Assembly (NCBI RefSeq): GCF_021347895.1 | Contig: NC_067123.1 | Span: forward strand, 38,241,571-38,305,570 | From: Acanthochromis polyacanthus | Lineage: Eukaryota > Chordata > Actinopteri > Pomacentridae | Direction of reading: 5' to 3' | Length of the DNA: 64,000 bases | Part shown: positions 12,140 through 22,589 of the stretch, piece by piece | Numbering within the stretch: position 1 is the first letter of the stretch | Layout of the letters: each line of letters opens with the position of its first letter | Made by a program: the position numbers and the translations under genes | Notes under the pieces: generated by a model | Seen by the model: the letters and a program-made list of their open reading frames with translations, nothing else | The model's database searches: none | What the model was told of the DNA's origin: nothing

Positions 12140-12225
12140 TAAAACAAATATGGTCGCTACTTTGCTGATTTTTGTGTATTACGGTGGGTCTGGAGCGTAA
12201 ACCCCGCCGTAGACGAGGCACCGTG
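12140..12225 (+). mobile_element. right end of a Tigger/pogo-type element
   Basis: ATGGTCGCTACTTTGCTGAT followed by a GGTGGGTCTGGAGCGTAAAC-like stretch and CGAGGCACCGTG matches the end at 7665-7738. It is probably the right terminus of the insertion that starts at 9089. Confidence 0.55.
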
Positions 12226-13199
12226 CCGTTTTGAAAGAGCGTGCTGGAGATGACGAGTTTTTATCGTTGCTCTAAACAGCCTCACTGATGGGTGAGTGAA
12301 GAACTGCAGGCAGATCCATTGTGGGCAGATAACTGCTCAAATTATAATTCATAACGCGTGTATTCAGCTGTTCACAAGAAAATTGACAGAAATAGCTGCG
12401 TTTAAGAAAAGAAGGAAAGCAAGAGAAGTTTAAACCTCGTCTCCTTTCTTCCCTCTAAACAGCTTATTTATGGTTTAGAATTTTAAAATGAAACAACAAT
12501 AGGAAATTGTTTTCTTTTGTTCAGTATTGCTCAGTATCTTCCTCAACCAAATCTTCCTCTTTTCATTTGTTTGGCAGCTCGTTCACCCACGCTTCCTCGC
12601 TCACTTTACTTCTCTTCTTCTTTCTTTTTTAGAATAGTTCTTGTCTTGGGAATAAAAACAGCCGAGCAAATTTGAAAGCTTAAATCGAGGCTAAAAACCA
12701 GGATATTGAACGACAATATCTCAGGAATTTTAAAAGACAAAAGACTGAAATTTTCACTGTTATTTCCCATCATGCCATCAATTCAGAACCTGCAACATCG
12801 GACACATAAATTAAATAATCTCTGATTATGAGTGAGTAGAAATATGAAAAAAATTAAGCCAACATGAAAGTCCCATCTCTGAGTACATATTAACAAAAAC
12901 ATTTATAACGCAGAAGTCAGTCGGTGAATTCAAAAGAAAGAGTTCTTTGTAATATGAAATACTGAGTCACAAACATGAAAAATAAGTTGATTTTTCACAA
13001 CTGATGAAGGCGGTATTCAGCAAAAACATTTATGAATCATCTAATGTGAGTAGAACGGAGCTTTGTAGTTTCAAAACACTTCATCAAATATGAAATTTAA
13101 GAAGTGAAACTGTCTGGTTAGCTAGAGAATGCATCAACACAAAGATGAAGACATGGCTGTTTTTCTGAGGCTTTAAATGCAACATATAATAACATATAA

Positions 13200-13822
13200 C
13201 CGTAATAAACCGTCTATAACCAAACACCACATGGTGTTTTTACAGACAGATAATTCTAAAGATTATATATACAGTCAAGTAAAAGTGAAATGTAAAGTTA
13301 TTTCTAAAGATATTGTAGTAAACTTGTTGACTACTTTATATTAAATAAGTCAGAAAGCCTTGGAGTCTTCCAGTCTTTTCTTCAGGAGGAAATGACATCA
13401 TATGGAGCAGGTCATGTGATCTGGAATTAACACACTTCCTGGAGAGGTGTTTTTGTAACGGGGAACTTAGTTGAAAGTGATTTCTCAGACATAAAATTTG
13501 ATATATTGGCAAAAAAGAATGTATGTCATGATTATCTCAACTTCTTTAAAAGAACACAAAACTATTTCTGAATCAGCTCATTTTATTATTGTTTAGCTCA
13601 TTAGAAGGTGGTTGTTATTTAACTGGGACGTTATTTAGCTGGCATTTTAGTGATATCCAGTAATTTTTTATAAATAAGTGATTGTTTCCATAATAAATAA
13701 TTATGGAATTTGGAAAGACATGATCATAATGAACATAAAAACATAATTTTTTTACTTTTAATAAACATGTATGTAAGCTATATCCTGTAGACTTCAAAAG
13801 TCCCTCAATTATATACTTACCC
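13200..13822 (+). mobile_element. MITE copy (GGGTCAATATATAA terminal-repeat family)
   Basis: Closely similar to 61905-62567. Shared stretches include ATAACCAAACA-CACATGG, GCCTTGGAGTCTTCCAGTCT, GTCATGTGATCTGGAATTAA, CACTTCCTGGAGAGGTGTTT and TTTTAGTGATATCCAGT. It ends near 13822 in TCCCTCAATTATATA. The left terminus is degraded. Confidence 0.75.
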
Positions 13823-14075
13823 CGACAATTTTCAAGTAATTTTGGACAATTTTTCTTTTTTTTGGGATAATTTTCGAGTCATTTAGTACAAATTTTGAGT
13901 CATTTTGGACCATTTTCTTGACAATTTTAACAAATGTTGTGTTAGCTGGGATCTTTCTCATCATTTTCGATTGTTTTTGTGTCGTTGGGATAATTTTTTA
14001 GTCATTTAAAACAAATTTCACGTCATTCTGGATTAATTTTCCGTAATTATGGATCATTTTCAAGTCATTTTGGAC

Positions 14076-14275
14076 GGGTCAATATATAATTGCGAGGCTT
14101 TTTGTAGCATGGTTGACATTTTAGTGATATCCGGTCATTTTTTATTACTAAATGATTGTTTCTGTCATCATTAATTCTGGAATTTGTAAAGACATGATCA
14201 TAATAAACATAAAAACATTAGTTTTTTTTTACTTTTAATAAAAATGTATGCAAGATATATCCCATTGACTTCAGA
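14076..14275 (+). mobile_element. internally deleted copy of the same MITE
   Basis: Starts with the intact left terminus GGGTCAATATATAATTGCGA and GTTGACATTTTAGTGATATC, then passes directly into the right half that is also present at 13640-13800. Two copies therefore sit about 250 bp apart in the same orientation, separated by low-complexity sequence. Confidence 0.65.
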
Positions 14276-14456
14276 TTATCTCTATGCAGGACTTTAGCTT
14301 GAGGTGGATTGTTTGTACTTTAACATACACACAGATATAAATATGTAAATACACGTGAACATTCATAGTTTGAGCTTGAGGATGCAGACCTTCCTGACTG
14401 ACTGTGGTCCTCTCCCTCTGTCTCTCCCTCCCTCCCTCTCTCCGTCTCTCTCTCAG

Positions 14457-14636
14457 GGCATCCAGACAGTCTGTGCCTCCATAGAGGACTGCTGGGACCA
14501 CGACCCGGAGGCCCGTCTCACAGCCCAGTGTGTCGCTGAGCGCTTCGACGACATGGAGTACCTGGACAAGCTGTCGGACCGCTCCGACTCGGAGGAGAAG
14601 ATCCCCGAAGAAATCTTTGTGGTGGATGAGAAGTAG
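14457..14636 (+). CDS. tgfbr2: tgfbr2 terminal coding exon
   Basis: Encodes [11 protein letters not shown] then [19 protein letters not shown], a D-D-M-E-Y-L-D-K-L segment and [17 protein letters not shown], then TAG at 14634-14636. Human TGFBR2 has [19 protein letters not shown] in the same place and ends in a different short tail. The exon covers kinase subdomain XI, including the conserved Arg of the PEARLTA motif that stabilises the C-lobe, followed by the short cytoplasmic tail. It starts in phase 0 after the long pyrimidine tract and CAG, matching the phase of the donor at 8717. The stop position fits the usual receptor length, and the extreme C-terminus is the only divergent part. Confidence 0.97.
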   Translation, partial: GIQTVCASIEDCWDHDPEARLTAQCVAERFDDMEYLDKLSDRSDSEEKIPEEIFVVDEK

Positions 14637-15650
14637 ACGCTGGGCAGAAACGCTGCCCCCCTCAGGGCGGCCGAGGCATCGCAGCCGGTGGAGGAAGGAG
14701 CTCCAGAGGATGTACGGTCGGCGCCGTTCAGCACAGGCGAGCAAACTGGAAAATCAAGTCGAACTGTCGCCAGAGATGAGCTTACAGAGGATCAGCATCC
14801 AGTCAGGACCAAACAGGGAGATCACGTTATTAAGCTTTTTTAACCGAATACTATTTGCACTTTATAAATATCTATGCACACCAAATTCTATATATTCCAT
14901 TTCTTTTTTTTTGTTTTGACGTTTCAGGTATAGGAACTAAACGGACTGCACGTATTTGTGAAGCCAAAAGGAAACAAAAATGTAAAACTTTGAGGCATTT
15001 GTTAACACTAATACCCCCAAATAGTGGATTCAGCCACCTGGTCTGTCCTCCCTGGTGGTTTTAGATAAAAGTCAAAGGGACTATTCAAGCTGCAGTAGAA
15101 TTTCTGGTTGAAATGGGAATTTTTTTATTAGAAAACCCAGAGACTTATTCAAGGCAATAATCTGCAGGGAAAGCTGATTTATCTCCAGGACTAGGAACTG
15201 CAAAATAAAGACAGCCTGAAAGGAAAAGGAAACAGATTTTCAGTATATGTCTATGTCTATATATGTGTGTGTGAGTGTGTGTGTGCATATTACTCAGAGG
15301 ACTCTGAAAAGTCTGTTTTTGTCAGACCAAGAGGAGAAAAAGGAATAGAGATCGGTATAAAGGACTCTAAACTGGAGCATCCAGTCGCTGCCTTTATGTT
15401 AGCAAAGCTGAACGTCTTTTTTTTTACACAGGAGAGAATTCTGATCCAAAGCTCAGAAATGAAATCTATAACAGTCATTTTGTATAAAAATGTAAAGCCA
15501 TTATTAAAAGTGTTATTGTACACATCCCCTCCCTTTGATGTTTTTAATGCTCTCACGTTTTATTCGTCGTTTTTATGTTGTAGTGTCACTGAGTGTCTAT
15601 TTCTGAAAATTTAAACTTTTTATCAGATTTTAGCTCATTTCTGATTAGCT
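14637..15650 (+). other. tgfbr2: tgfbr2 3' UTR (end approximate)
   Basis: Sequence after the TAG stop without coding potential. Candidate poly(A) signals are AATAAA at 15204-15209 and ATTAAA at 15503-15508, so short and long 3' ends are possible. The tract is AT-rich and contains ATTTA-type words and a TATGTGTGTGTGAG microsatellite near 15.27 kb. An interspersed repeat begins at 15664, so the UTR probably ends before it. The end is inferred, not seen. Confidence 0.6.
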
Positions 15651-15663
15651 AGAGTTAAACCCA

Positions 15664-16317
15664 TCTTACTTCAGGTTCCACATTCAGCCTGATTTGATCT
15701 CAAGTGGACTGGAGCAGTAAAATCACAGCATTATAACCCATAAATGACCACAACTCCAAATGCTTCCTTTGTTTCAGTGCAAAGAAAGACATTCTGACAC
15801 AAAATGACAAAAAAGGAGACAAATGACATGTAACAAAACAAAAAAAAAAGAGACAAAAATGTTACAAAGCAACAACAAAAGAGCCAAAACAACACAAAGG
15901 TGGCAAAAATTTACAGCAATAACACAAACGAGACAGAAGGAAGTGTGTTAATTGCAGATCACATGACCTGCTCATTTTGTTTCTCTGGTCATTTCAATTT
16001 TTTTGGACAGTTTTGTAGGCATTTTAGGTCTTTATGTGGTCATTTTGTGCCATTTTGTGGCCATTTTCAGTCAGTTTGTGATCATTTTAGGTGTTTTTGT
16101 GGTCATTTTGCGTAGTTATTTTGTGTGTGTCTCATCACTTTATGTCTTTATATGTTAATTATTTGTCTTATTGAGTCATTTAGTGTTTTTCTGTGGTCAT
16201 TTAGTGTCATTTTTTTTGTCATTTTGTGCTTTTTTGTGGTTGTTTGGTGTGTCTTTGTGCTCATTTTGTTTCTTTTTTGATCATGTTCAGTCTGTAGGCT
16301 TTGTTGTGGTAATTTTG
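15664..16317 (-). repeat. T-rich interspersed repeat family (copy B, reverse)
   Basis: The left side (TTCCACATTCAGCCTGATTT, then CACAACTCCAAAT and CCTTTGTTTCAGTGCAAA) matches the reverse complement of the right flank of copy A and the left part of copy D at 52435. It then passes into ACAAAATGACAAAA words and, after about 15970, into GGTCATTTTGTG words. It stops where a MITE copy begins at 16318. Confidence 0.7.
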
Positions 16318-16504
16318 TGCACTTTACTACAATATCTTTATAAATAACTTTCAATTTTACCAAACTGTATATATAATATTTAGAAGAATCTTTCTCTAAA
16401 ATGCCATGTGCTGTTTGGTTATAGGCGGCCATGTTGGTTTTAGGCCTGAAAACAGCAAAAATGTCAGCTATGATACAAAAAGTCCTGCAGTTATATACTG
16501 ATCC
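16318..16504 (-). mobile_element. MITE copy (GGGTCAATATATAA family), partial, empty-site reference
   Basis: From TTTACTACAATATCTTTATA to AAAAAGTCCTGCAGTTATAT followed by ACTGATCC. In reverse orientation this matches the left half of 61905-62567. It matches 43258-43748 without the SINE that interrupts that copy, so it serves as the empty-site comparison. Confidence 0.7.
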
Positions 16505-16879
16505 ATTAGATGTGTTTTCTGAGCAACGGTGAAGACAGCTCCCTCGATCCCACGCTACTTGATGACATCATCAACGTCTGCTGTCGGTGTTTTGACTGAG
16601 AAGCCTCACGGCAGCAGAAATTATGTACTGTCCCTTTAAGTTCACTTCAGGTTTTGGGTTTTTACCACATATGTCTGCTCTGTCACTCAGCTTAATGGCG
16701 GCGTTGCTCTGCTGATTGAAGGCTTTTCCACAGACGGTGTGTTTGTCCTGGATCAGGCTCAGGTAGGTTGGTTCAGCAGCTCCACTCCTGACAGACCTTT
16801 CATCCTGAGTGGAACATGTGTCTGCTCCTGTCTGTGGCTTTCCGCCTTCCTGTCTGTCTGCCTATCTGTCCGTCTTCTT

Positions 16880-17416
16880 TTAACCCTCGTGTCGTCCTGC
16901 GGGTCAAAATTGACCCGTTTTAAAGTTTGAAAATGTGTGAAAAAAGTCTGTTTTCACAGTGTAAATTTTTATGTCAACATTTTCAGCATTTTTGGGAAAT
17001 CTCTGGACATTTTTTGATGGAATTTAGAAATGTTAAAATGTCTCTTAAGAACATTCACAAAAAAATCAACCAAAATCCAGTGAAATTCGCTGGACTTTGG
17101 TTGATTTTTTTTGTGAATGTTCTTAAAGAAAATATTAGAAATTTGACTTATATGTGTGTAATCATTTTAGATATTTTTAGGATTTTTTTGGAAGGCTTTT
17201 ACTCATTTTTTGAAAATATTTACAAGAATTTTCTTGCCAACTTTCTTTTTTAAAAAACTTTTAAGGGAAACTTTTACAGAATTGTTGGAATTTTCTTCCT
17301 GAAGGTTTTGCAAATTTTCAGAAATTTGTGGAATTTTTTAGCTGAATTTTTGGATTTTTTTCAGACAAGGAAACAATATTTTTGGTGCCTGTAAATGAAG
17401 ACAACAGGAGGGTTAA
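16880..17416. mobile_element. piggyBac-type MITE with TTAA ends and internal hairpin
   Basis: Flanked by TTAA at 16880-16883 and 17413-17416. The termini are inverted: TTAACCCTCGTGTCGTC on the left, and TTAACCCTCCTGTTGTC when the right end is reverse-complemented. TTAA target sites with TTAACCC termini are the hallmark of the piggyBac superfamily. The element is 537 bp and has no transposase. Near the left end GGGTCAAAATTGACCC is itself a short palindrome. A hairpin of about 37-bp arms occupies 17047-17126. Confidence 0.8.
17047..17126. repeat. near-perfect 37-bp-arm hairpin
   Basis: The left arm begins AAGAACATTCACAAAAAAAT and ends CCAGTGAA. The right arm is its reverse complement with a few mismatches, beginning TTCGCTGG and ending GTGAATGTTCTT. 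There is almost no loop. The hairpin lies in the middle of the piggyBac MITE and would fold as RNA or cruciform DNA. Confidence 0.85.
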
Positions 17417-18588
17417 ATCTGCCACAAAACTTCGCCTCCAGCACTCAAAAGAGTTGCTTTTGTTTCATTCAGAAGCCATCAGCTGAGGCAGGAGTTGTGA
17501 AGCCTCTCTGCTGAAAATCCATGACCTGTTAAACAAATGCTCTTGGGAATAGTAGAGAGTCATTTTTGTGGCTGCGGTGAGCTGATTTGTGTCTCACAGG
17601 GAGTTTTCTGTTGCCCTTTCCTGCAGTTTACACGCTTTATTTACATAAACTCATGCCACAGGCGCTGTTTTGGTGTTGGGTTGTACCACAGATGCACCGG
17701 ACACTGCTGCAGGACGTATACGCTGATGATAAATGATTTATCAGTTTTGCATTATAAATGGATTTACCACAGGGGCGTCAGAAGTAACAAAAGCAGCATT
17801 TCTCTTCATTTTTCACAATCAAATAACGGGATGCCAATTTCCCTGCAGCCAAGAACTTCTGCTCTCAAGAGGAGGATGCATATTTAAAGAAAGTGAAAGC
17901 CTCTCGATGCCTTCTGGAGCAGCCTACTTCTTTTTTTTTTTCTTACTGACACAACATTTGCTGGCTTCAGTGGGAAACTAATGTCTTCGTTTCGATAGCA
18001 AATTAAAGTGAGGTTTTTTGCAGCAGCCACAGATCCTGCAGGAAAAGGTCTACACTGCTAGGTGCAGCTGTGTTAACAGTGTGGGACAAGTGTAAAGCAA
18101 TTACACATGAATCATATAGCACACAGAGTCAGTCAGCGATAATCCTGTTAGCTTTAATCCTGTTCTGCTGTACCCTGAAAATGAATTCTCTCAGTTTTGG
18201 CTGTGGTGGCGTTATAATAATAACAGGAGAACAAATAAATTACACACTACGGCACGTCGTTCAGGTTGTTTGTTTCCAACTTTTCTCTGTTGGTTCAGAA
18301 TTAATGATAATAAAGATATCTTCAGTCAGTACAAAGCCTCTAGTCTGTGGAATCTACCCAGGGTTTGTTTTAATTAAGGCAGCATGGGAGCTTGAGCACA
18401 CTTATTTACTGCACAGCCAACAAACACCACAGATGAATATTAACCCACATAACCTGCGTTTTGTCTTTCGGCCAGTAGAGGGAGCAGTGGTTCTACTGGA
18501 GGCTGCACACAAAGGCATCATTTGTGCCTTCTGCAGCCAAAGTGCAGGATCCAGTAAGCTTACATTAAAGCTTTGAGAGTTTAAAATA

Positions 18589-18927
18589 GGGCTGACGTGG
18601 TGGTTAGAGCTTGCAGCTAGAAGATCCCTGGTTCACATCCCGGTCTTCCTGGGATCTTTCTACGTGGAGTTTGCTTGTTGTCCCTGTACATGCGTGGGTT
18701 TTCTCCAGTTCTCTGGCTTCCTCCACAGTCCAAAAACATACTGAGGTTGATTGATTATTCGAAAATTGCCTGTAGGTGTGAATGCAAGTGTGATTGTCTC
18801 TGTGTAGCTCTGTGATAGACTGTTATCTGTCCAGGTGTCCCCTGTCTTCACCTTAAGTCAGCTGGGATAGACTCCAGCCCTCCTGCAACCCTAATGAGGA
18901 TTAAGTGGTGTATAGATGATGGATGGA
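18589..18927 (+). mobile_element. tRNA-derived SINE
   Basis: Opens GGCTGACGTGGTGGTTAGAG, which is A-box-like, followed by CCCTGGTTCACATCCCGG, which is B-box-like. The body has CATGCGTGGGTTTTCTCC, CCACAGTCCAAAAACATACT and AGCTGGGATAGACTCCAGCC, and the tail is GATGATGGATGGA. It is the same family as the minus-strand copies at 61181-61542 and 39326-39412. Confidence 0.8.
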
Positions 18928-19785
18928 GCTTAAAATATGTGAAAATGAAGAGGCTGAGCTCAGATCTTTCCACTACCAAGACTAGAAGTAACCAGTCGCC
19001 AAATACTGGAGTGATTCTTGCATCCCAGTGGGGCCTAATTGCATTTAACAGTTGCTGTTGGCAAACATTACTTCACAAATTTCTCTCTGTCTGATTCACT
19101 CCCTCCTTTGAGTTTCTCTCTCCATTTTCTCACAGCGGTTTTCCATCACACGCCCGTCAAACTGCATCAGGAAGTCTGAGCCGGAGCCACCAGGCTGCAG
19201 CCCTCCATTACTGCTGCTTGAGTTCCATACCTGCGGCGTCGTATGGATCCTTGTCAGCTGCTCAATCAGGATGCTTCCTAACCTGATTAACCCCTCGAGT
19301 GGGCGGCAGCGGCAGCAGAGCAGGCAGAGAGGTTGGCCAAGAACAGCTCGTCACTGCTCGTACACAAAGCAGGCAAACGCTCCTATCACCCTTAGGTGGT
19401 CTTAATAATCCAGAAGGAGATACTCTCCTGCCAAAGTCACTTATCATTCCCACATGCCGGTTGCCATGGTGATGCCTCAGACATCAATCAAAGCTTGCTG
19501 GGAAGTGCGTTGGTTGGTTGGTTGGTGGGAGCTGAAAACAATATTTTAAGCATCTCAGTAAGGAGATGACAAGGAATCACTCCTGGTGTCACCTCTCGTC
19601 TCTGAGGGTCCAGTTAACGCTGCTTCTTTTAAAGTTGTTTTCCTGCCTTTTGTTGGCTTTACTGGGCAGGTTAGTAGAGAGGCAGACAGGGAAGCAGAGA
19701 GAAGAAAGGAGGAAGACCTGCAGCAAAGAGCTGTGAGCTAGAATCAAACCCAGGCTGCTGTGTTGAGGACTTTAGTCCCTGTTTT

Positions 19786-20385
19786 GGCGCTTTTCCACTA
19801 GCACCTACTCAGCTCAACTCCACTCAGTTTATGAGGTTTTCCATTAGAATGTAGTATCTGGTACCAGGTACTATTTTAGCACCTACTCGGCCAGGGTTCC
19901 AGGCGAGCTGAGTCGAGCCGAAAATACAGAGTGCAGGTCACTGATTGGACAGGGAGTGATGACACACCAGACCTGTACCATGGACGAATGAAGGGGTCGA
20001 GACTTTTCCGTCTTTGGTGGCGGACCAAAGAATACAGAGAGAGCTGTACGGTGCGACTCGCAACGAGAAAATATATCAGGAGGTCTATGAGCCGATGGCC
20101 ACCCACAGATACAGCAGGACAATGAAGCAGTGTCAGGAGAGGCTGAAAAAGCTCCAAAGTGACTATCGGCCCATCAAGGACCACAACGGCCAGAGTGGGT
20201 CAAACCAGAGGTGTTGGAAGTGGTTTAGCCAAACGTACGCCATTAACGGTCACCAACCAGCGAGCGACAGGAAGGGGAGTGGTCTCGACTCCACCGCTGC
20301 ATTATTGGAGACCATGTTCGAGGACGATGAGTGTTTTGTTGCTCCACCCACAATGAGGTGGTGTAAGTGCTTGTGGAAAAGCGCC
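19786..20385 (+). mobile_element. Harbinger (PIF)-type MITE, 600 bp
   Basis: The inverted termini are GGCGCTTTTCCACTAGCACC at 19786 and, on the opposite strand from 20385, GGCGCTTTTCCACAAGCACT. Both ends are flanked by TTT, consistent with the 3-bp target duplications of PIF/Harbinger elements. The interior carries a decayed Myb/SANT-like coding region, which is the accessory DNA-binding protein of Harbinger elements. The nuclease gene is absent. Confidence 0.8.
19989..20340 (+). pseudogene. Harbinger-associated Myb/SANT-like protein remnant
   Basis: From about 20014 the frame reads D-Q-R-I-Q-R-E-L-Y-G-A-T-R-N-E-K-I-Y, then YSRTMKQCQERLKKLQSDYR, P-I-K-D-H-N-G-Q-S-G-S-N and R-C-W-K-W-F. This is the helix pattern of the Myb/SANT-like domain (Myb_DNA-bind_4 type) found in the second protein of PIF/Harbinger transposons: a conserved QCxxRLKKLxxDYR helix followed by WKWF. 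The start of the domain is in a different frame (around 19989-20030, K-G-S-R-L-F-R-L-W-W), so a frameshift is present, and the frame then runs into the right terminus. No zinc-finger or nuclease part follows. A domesticated gene is unlikely because of the frameshift and the intact MITE ends around it. Confidence 0.7.
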
Positions 20386-20859
20386 TTTTGTGGGTCACCT
20401 GCTCAACCAGCTGAACTATCTGGGCGCCAACAACCACTTTTTCTGTAACGCCCAGATCCTGTTTTTGATTTAGATGTTCACTTGACGTTTCACAAAAGCA
20501 GTGTGCAACTTCAGAACTGGCAGCAGGAGTCCCATTCTTTGAGGGGGGAACTCTTTGGCCCTGAGCTGTATGCAGCAATTGTCCAGAGGATGATGTGGCT
20601 GCTAAGATAGTAGCAGCAGGCAGTCCAGGCCCAGAGATGGAGAGATGAGAGCGCTGCTGTGTTAGGAGCCATTACCCCCGCTGTCCTCTCTGATATTTTT
20701 TATCTCATGACAGTGGGCTTGATAGTTCAGATATTACTTTAATTTCCTCATGCCTGAATGAACTATTGTGTCATTATACACTCAGCTATGAGCCTCCCAG
20801 AGTGCTTAATAGAAAGAAAAAAGCCCACCAAGGACAAACAGCTGCGTCACAGATACTTG

Positions 20860-21075
20860 TATGTTTGGGAAGATGCATGTTTGGCAGATTCATTGCGACC
20901 CGTCTCCAACAAAACTTGGAGTGATTTTGGTCATTTGAGCCCGATTGGCAGTAATTCCCTACATCAATCATCTCCTAGTTATATGTATGGCTCCATGATG
21001 ATTCGGGACCAATTTGGCTATCTGCGAGCCGCATTAATTTGTCTGTTCATAAATAATTTACTGATTGCTGTGTCG
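20860..21075. promoter_or_regulatory. candidate conserved non-coding element
   Basis: Unique, repeat-free sequence with balanced composition and words often seen in vertebrate enhancers, such as TCATAAATAATTTACTGA and GCATTAATTTG. No long open frame with codon-like pattern is present. Conservation cannot be measured here, so this is a judgement by eye. Confidence 0.3.
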
Positions 21076-21699
21076 TTCTAGTTAACGCTCCACGAGAGAC
21101 CGATGTGGCTGCACGGAGGACTCGCTGTTGAGTAATATTCGGGAAAGAAAAGCCCAAAGGTCAAGGGAAGTTGATAGAAAAAACACCCAGTGACTGATCA
21201 CCAGAGCCTGTAAAGGTTGGATTTCAGTTTGTGTTTGGATTTTTAGAAGGAAACGGAACATATTGGTGGACAGGTTTTTTTGAACTTTGGAGTTTGCTGC
21301 TTCCTCTTCTGCCTCTTCTGGCTTCGTTTTCATTACATGGAGAGTTGAAAAGCCACCAGAGGAGCTGCTATCTCTCCTCTCTCCCTCCATTTGCGCATCC
21401 CCCCCCTCCCCATCTCTCCCATATTCATTGGAAAAGGCCAGCTAAGTTTAACTTTATTTGAAAGGCGGGAATTGCGTTCTGTCAGATGACCGATCGAGGG
21501 CGACCAGCAGGAGAATCGATCGGACACGGGCTCAGCACAGAGATGCATACTCCTGACCAAGGGGGCCACTTGGTATTGAACGGCCTCTACAAAGTGCTCT
21601 TTGGTTGGAAAATAACACCAGAGTTGGCCTTTAATTTAATGTATTTACTCATTATTCGAAAGGTCATTTAAAGGGGGAAGGGAAAGGAAGTACAAGTGT

Positions 21700-22220
21700 A
21701 CAGTGGATTCACAAAGACGTAGAGGTTGTAAAATGCAAATCGTGACACGAGGTAGAAGCTGTTTTGAGGAGGCACGTTATATACGAGCATGCGTGATGTC
21801 TGTATGATCTGCACAGTCATGCTTTGTGACCACAGCGGAGTAAAGCTGCTTCTATGTCTGCTCCTCTTGTGTTTTTTTAATGTTTTTTTGTGTGACTGCT
21901 GCTGCCGTAATTTCACCACTGAGGTTCCAGGGCTGTCATTGAAGCAATATCACATAAATCTGTTGTCTTCTGAATTGAGACAGCTCATGTCGGCCACTCA
22001 GGAAAGTGAAAGAAGGGTCATTTGTCAAAGCGGAGGCAGCTGGGAAATTGGGAGACATACTTCAATTTTCAACACACGAGACATATTCTTCGGCTCCCGC
22101 AGGGATAATGTCAGTCCAAGTTCAACTGTTTTTCCACGCATTACATTTCTCATATCTGAAAGGCAAGTCTCCTCAAAAGACATCATGCTGCTCAAACCAT
22201 TTCCAAAGTAAGGGGAAATT
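21700..22220. promoter_or_regulatory. candidate conserved non-coding element with POU octamer
   Basis: Contains the octamer ATGCAAAT at 21733-21740 and GACCACAGCGG near 21830 (RUNX-like ACCACA). It sits in a repeat-poor block downstream of tgfbr2. The short frames inside have no recognisable protein. Function is inferred only from position and word content. Confidence 0.25.
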
Positions 22221-22589
22221 TTGATAAGGCACCTGTTATTCTGAAAGCTAGAAATGCGAGCCAGCTTCTCAGAGTCTGACATTCTGCCTGCAGACAGTTG
22301 ATATCTCTGTTGAGCCCCGGTTAGCTCCTCACTCCTCCTTATTTCTCCCTATCTGCCTCCCTCTCTCATTCGCTCGCTCTATCAACTCAAACTTTCTTAT
22401 ATAGTTTTTTCCCCCCATGCAGGATGCCAATAGTATTTGAAGCATCACTGCAGGCACTTTCAGCTGTCGACAGGTCAGAATCAATCTTGATGAATGTGGT
22501 GAACTGTGAATGTTTTCAGGCAATTTTCAGTGTTGATACGCTTTTGAGAGTTGTTCTCGGATAAAAAAAAATGGATTAACTAAATGTTT

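Larger units (their letters stand above)
9089..12225 (+). mobile_element. decayed Tigger/pogo-type element interrupted by a minisatellite
   Basis: The left end, CAGGAAGTCCTCGTTTTACG at 9089, is inverted-repeat-like relative to the right end at 12225, whose reverse complement starts CACGGTGCCTCGTCTACGGC. Inside the left end a short frame (9269-9355) begins MAPKHSSDSTDAWKKRKAVS, which resembles the N-terminus of Tigger-type transposases. The right part (12140-12225) matches the Tigger end at 7665-7738. Nothing else of the transposase survives; the interior is mostly the 33-bp array. It is an inference that the two ends belong to one insertion. Confidence 0.55.
8717..14456 (+). other. tgfbr2: last intron of tgfbr2
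   Basis: Runs from the GTAAGA donor at 8717 to a long pyrimidine tract (CTCCCTC repeats, about 14409-14454) and the AG at 14455-14456. It contains a Tigger-like element interrupted by a 33-bp minisatellite (9089-12225) and MITE copies at 13200-13822 and 14076-14275. Between 12.3 and 13.2 kb there is AT-rich sequence with nothing I can name. Between 13.82 and 14.07 kb is a low-complexity stretch of ATTTTGGAC-like words. Confidence 0.9.
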
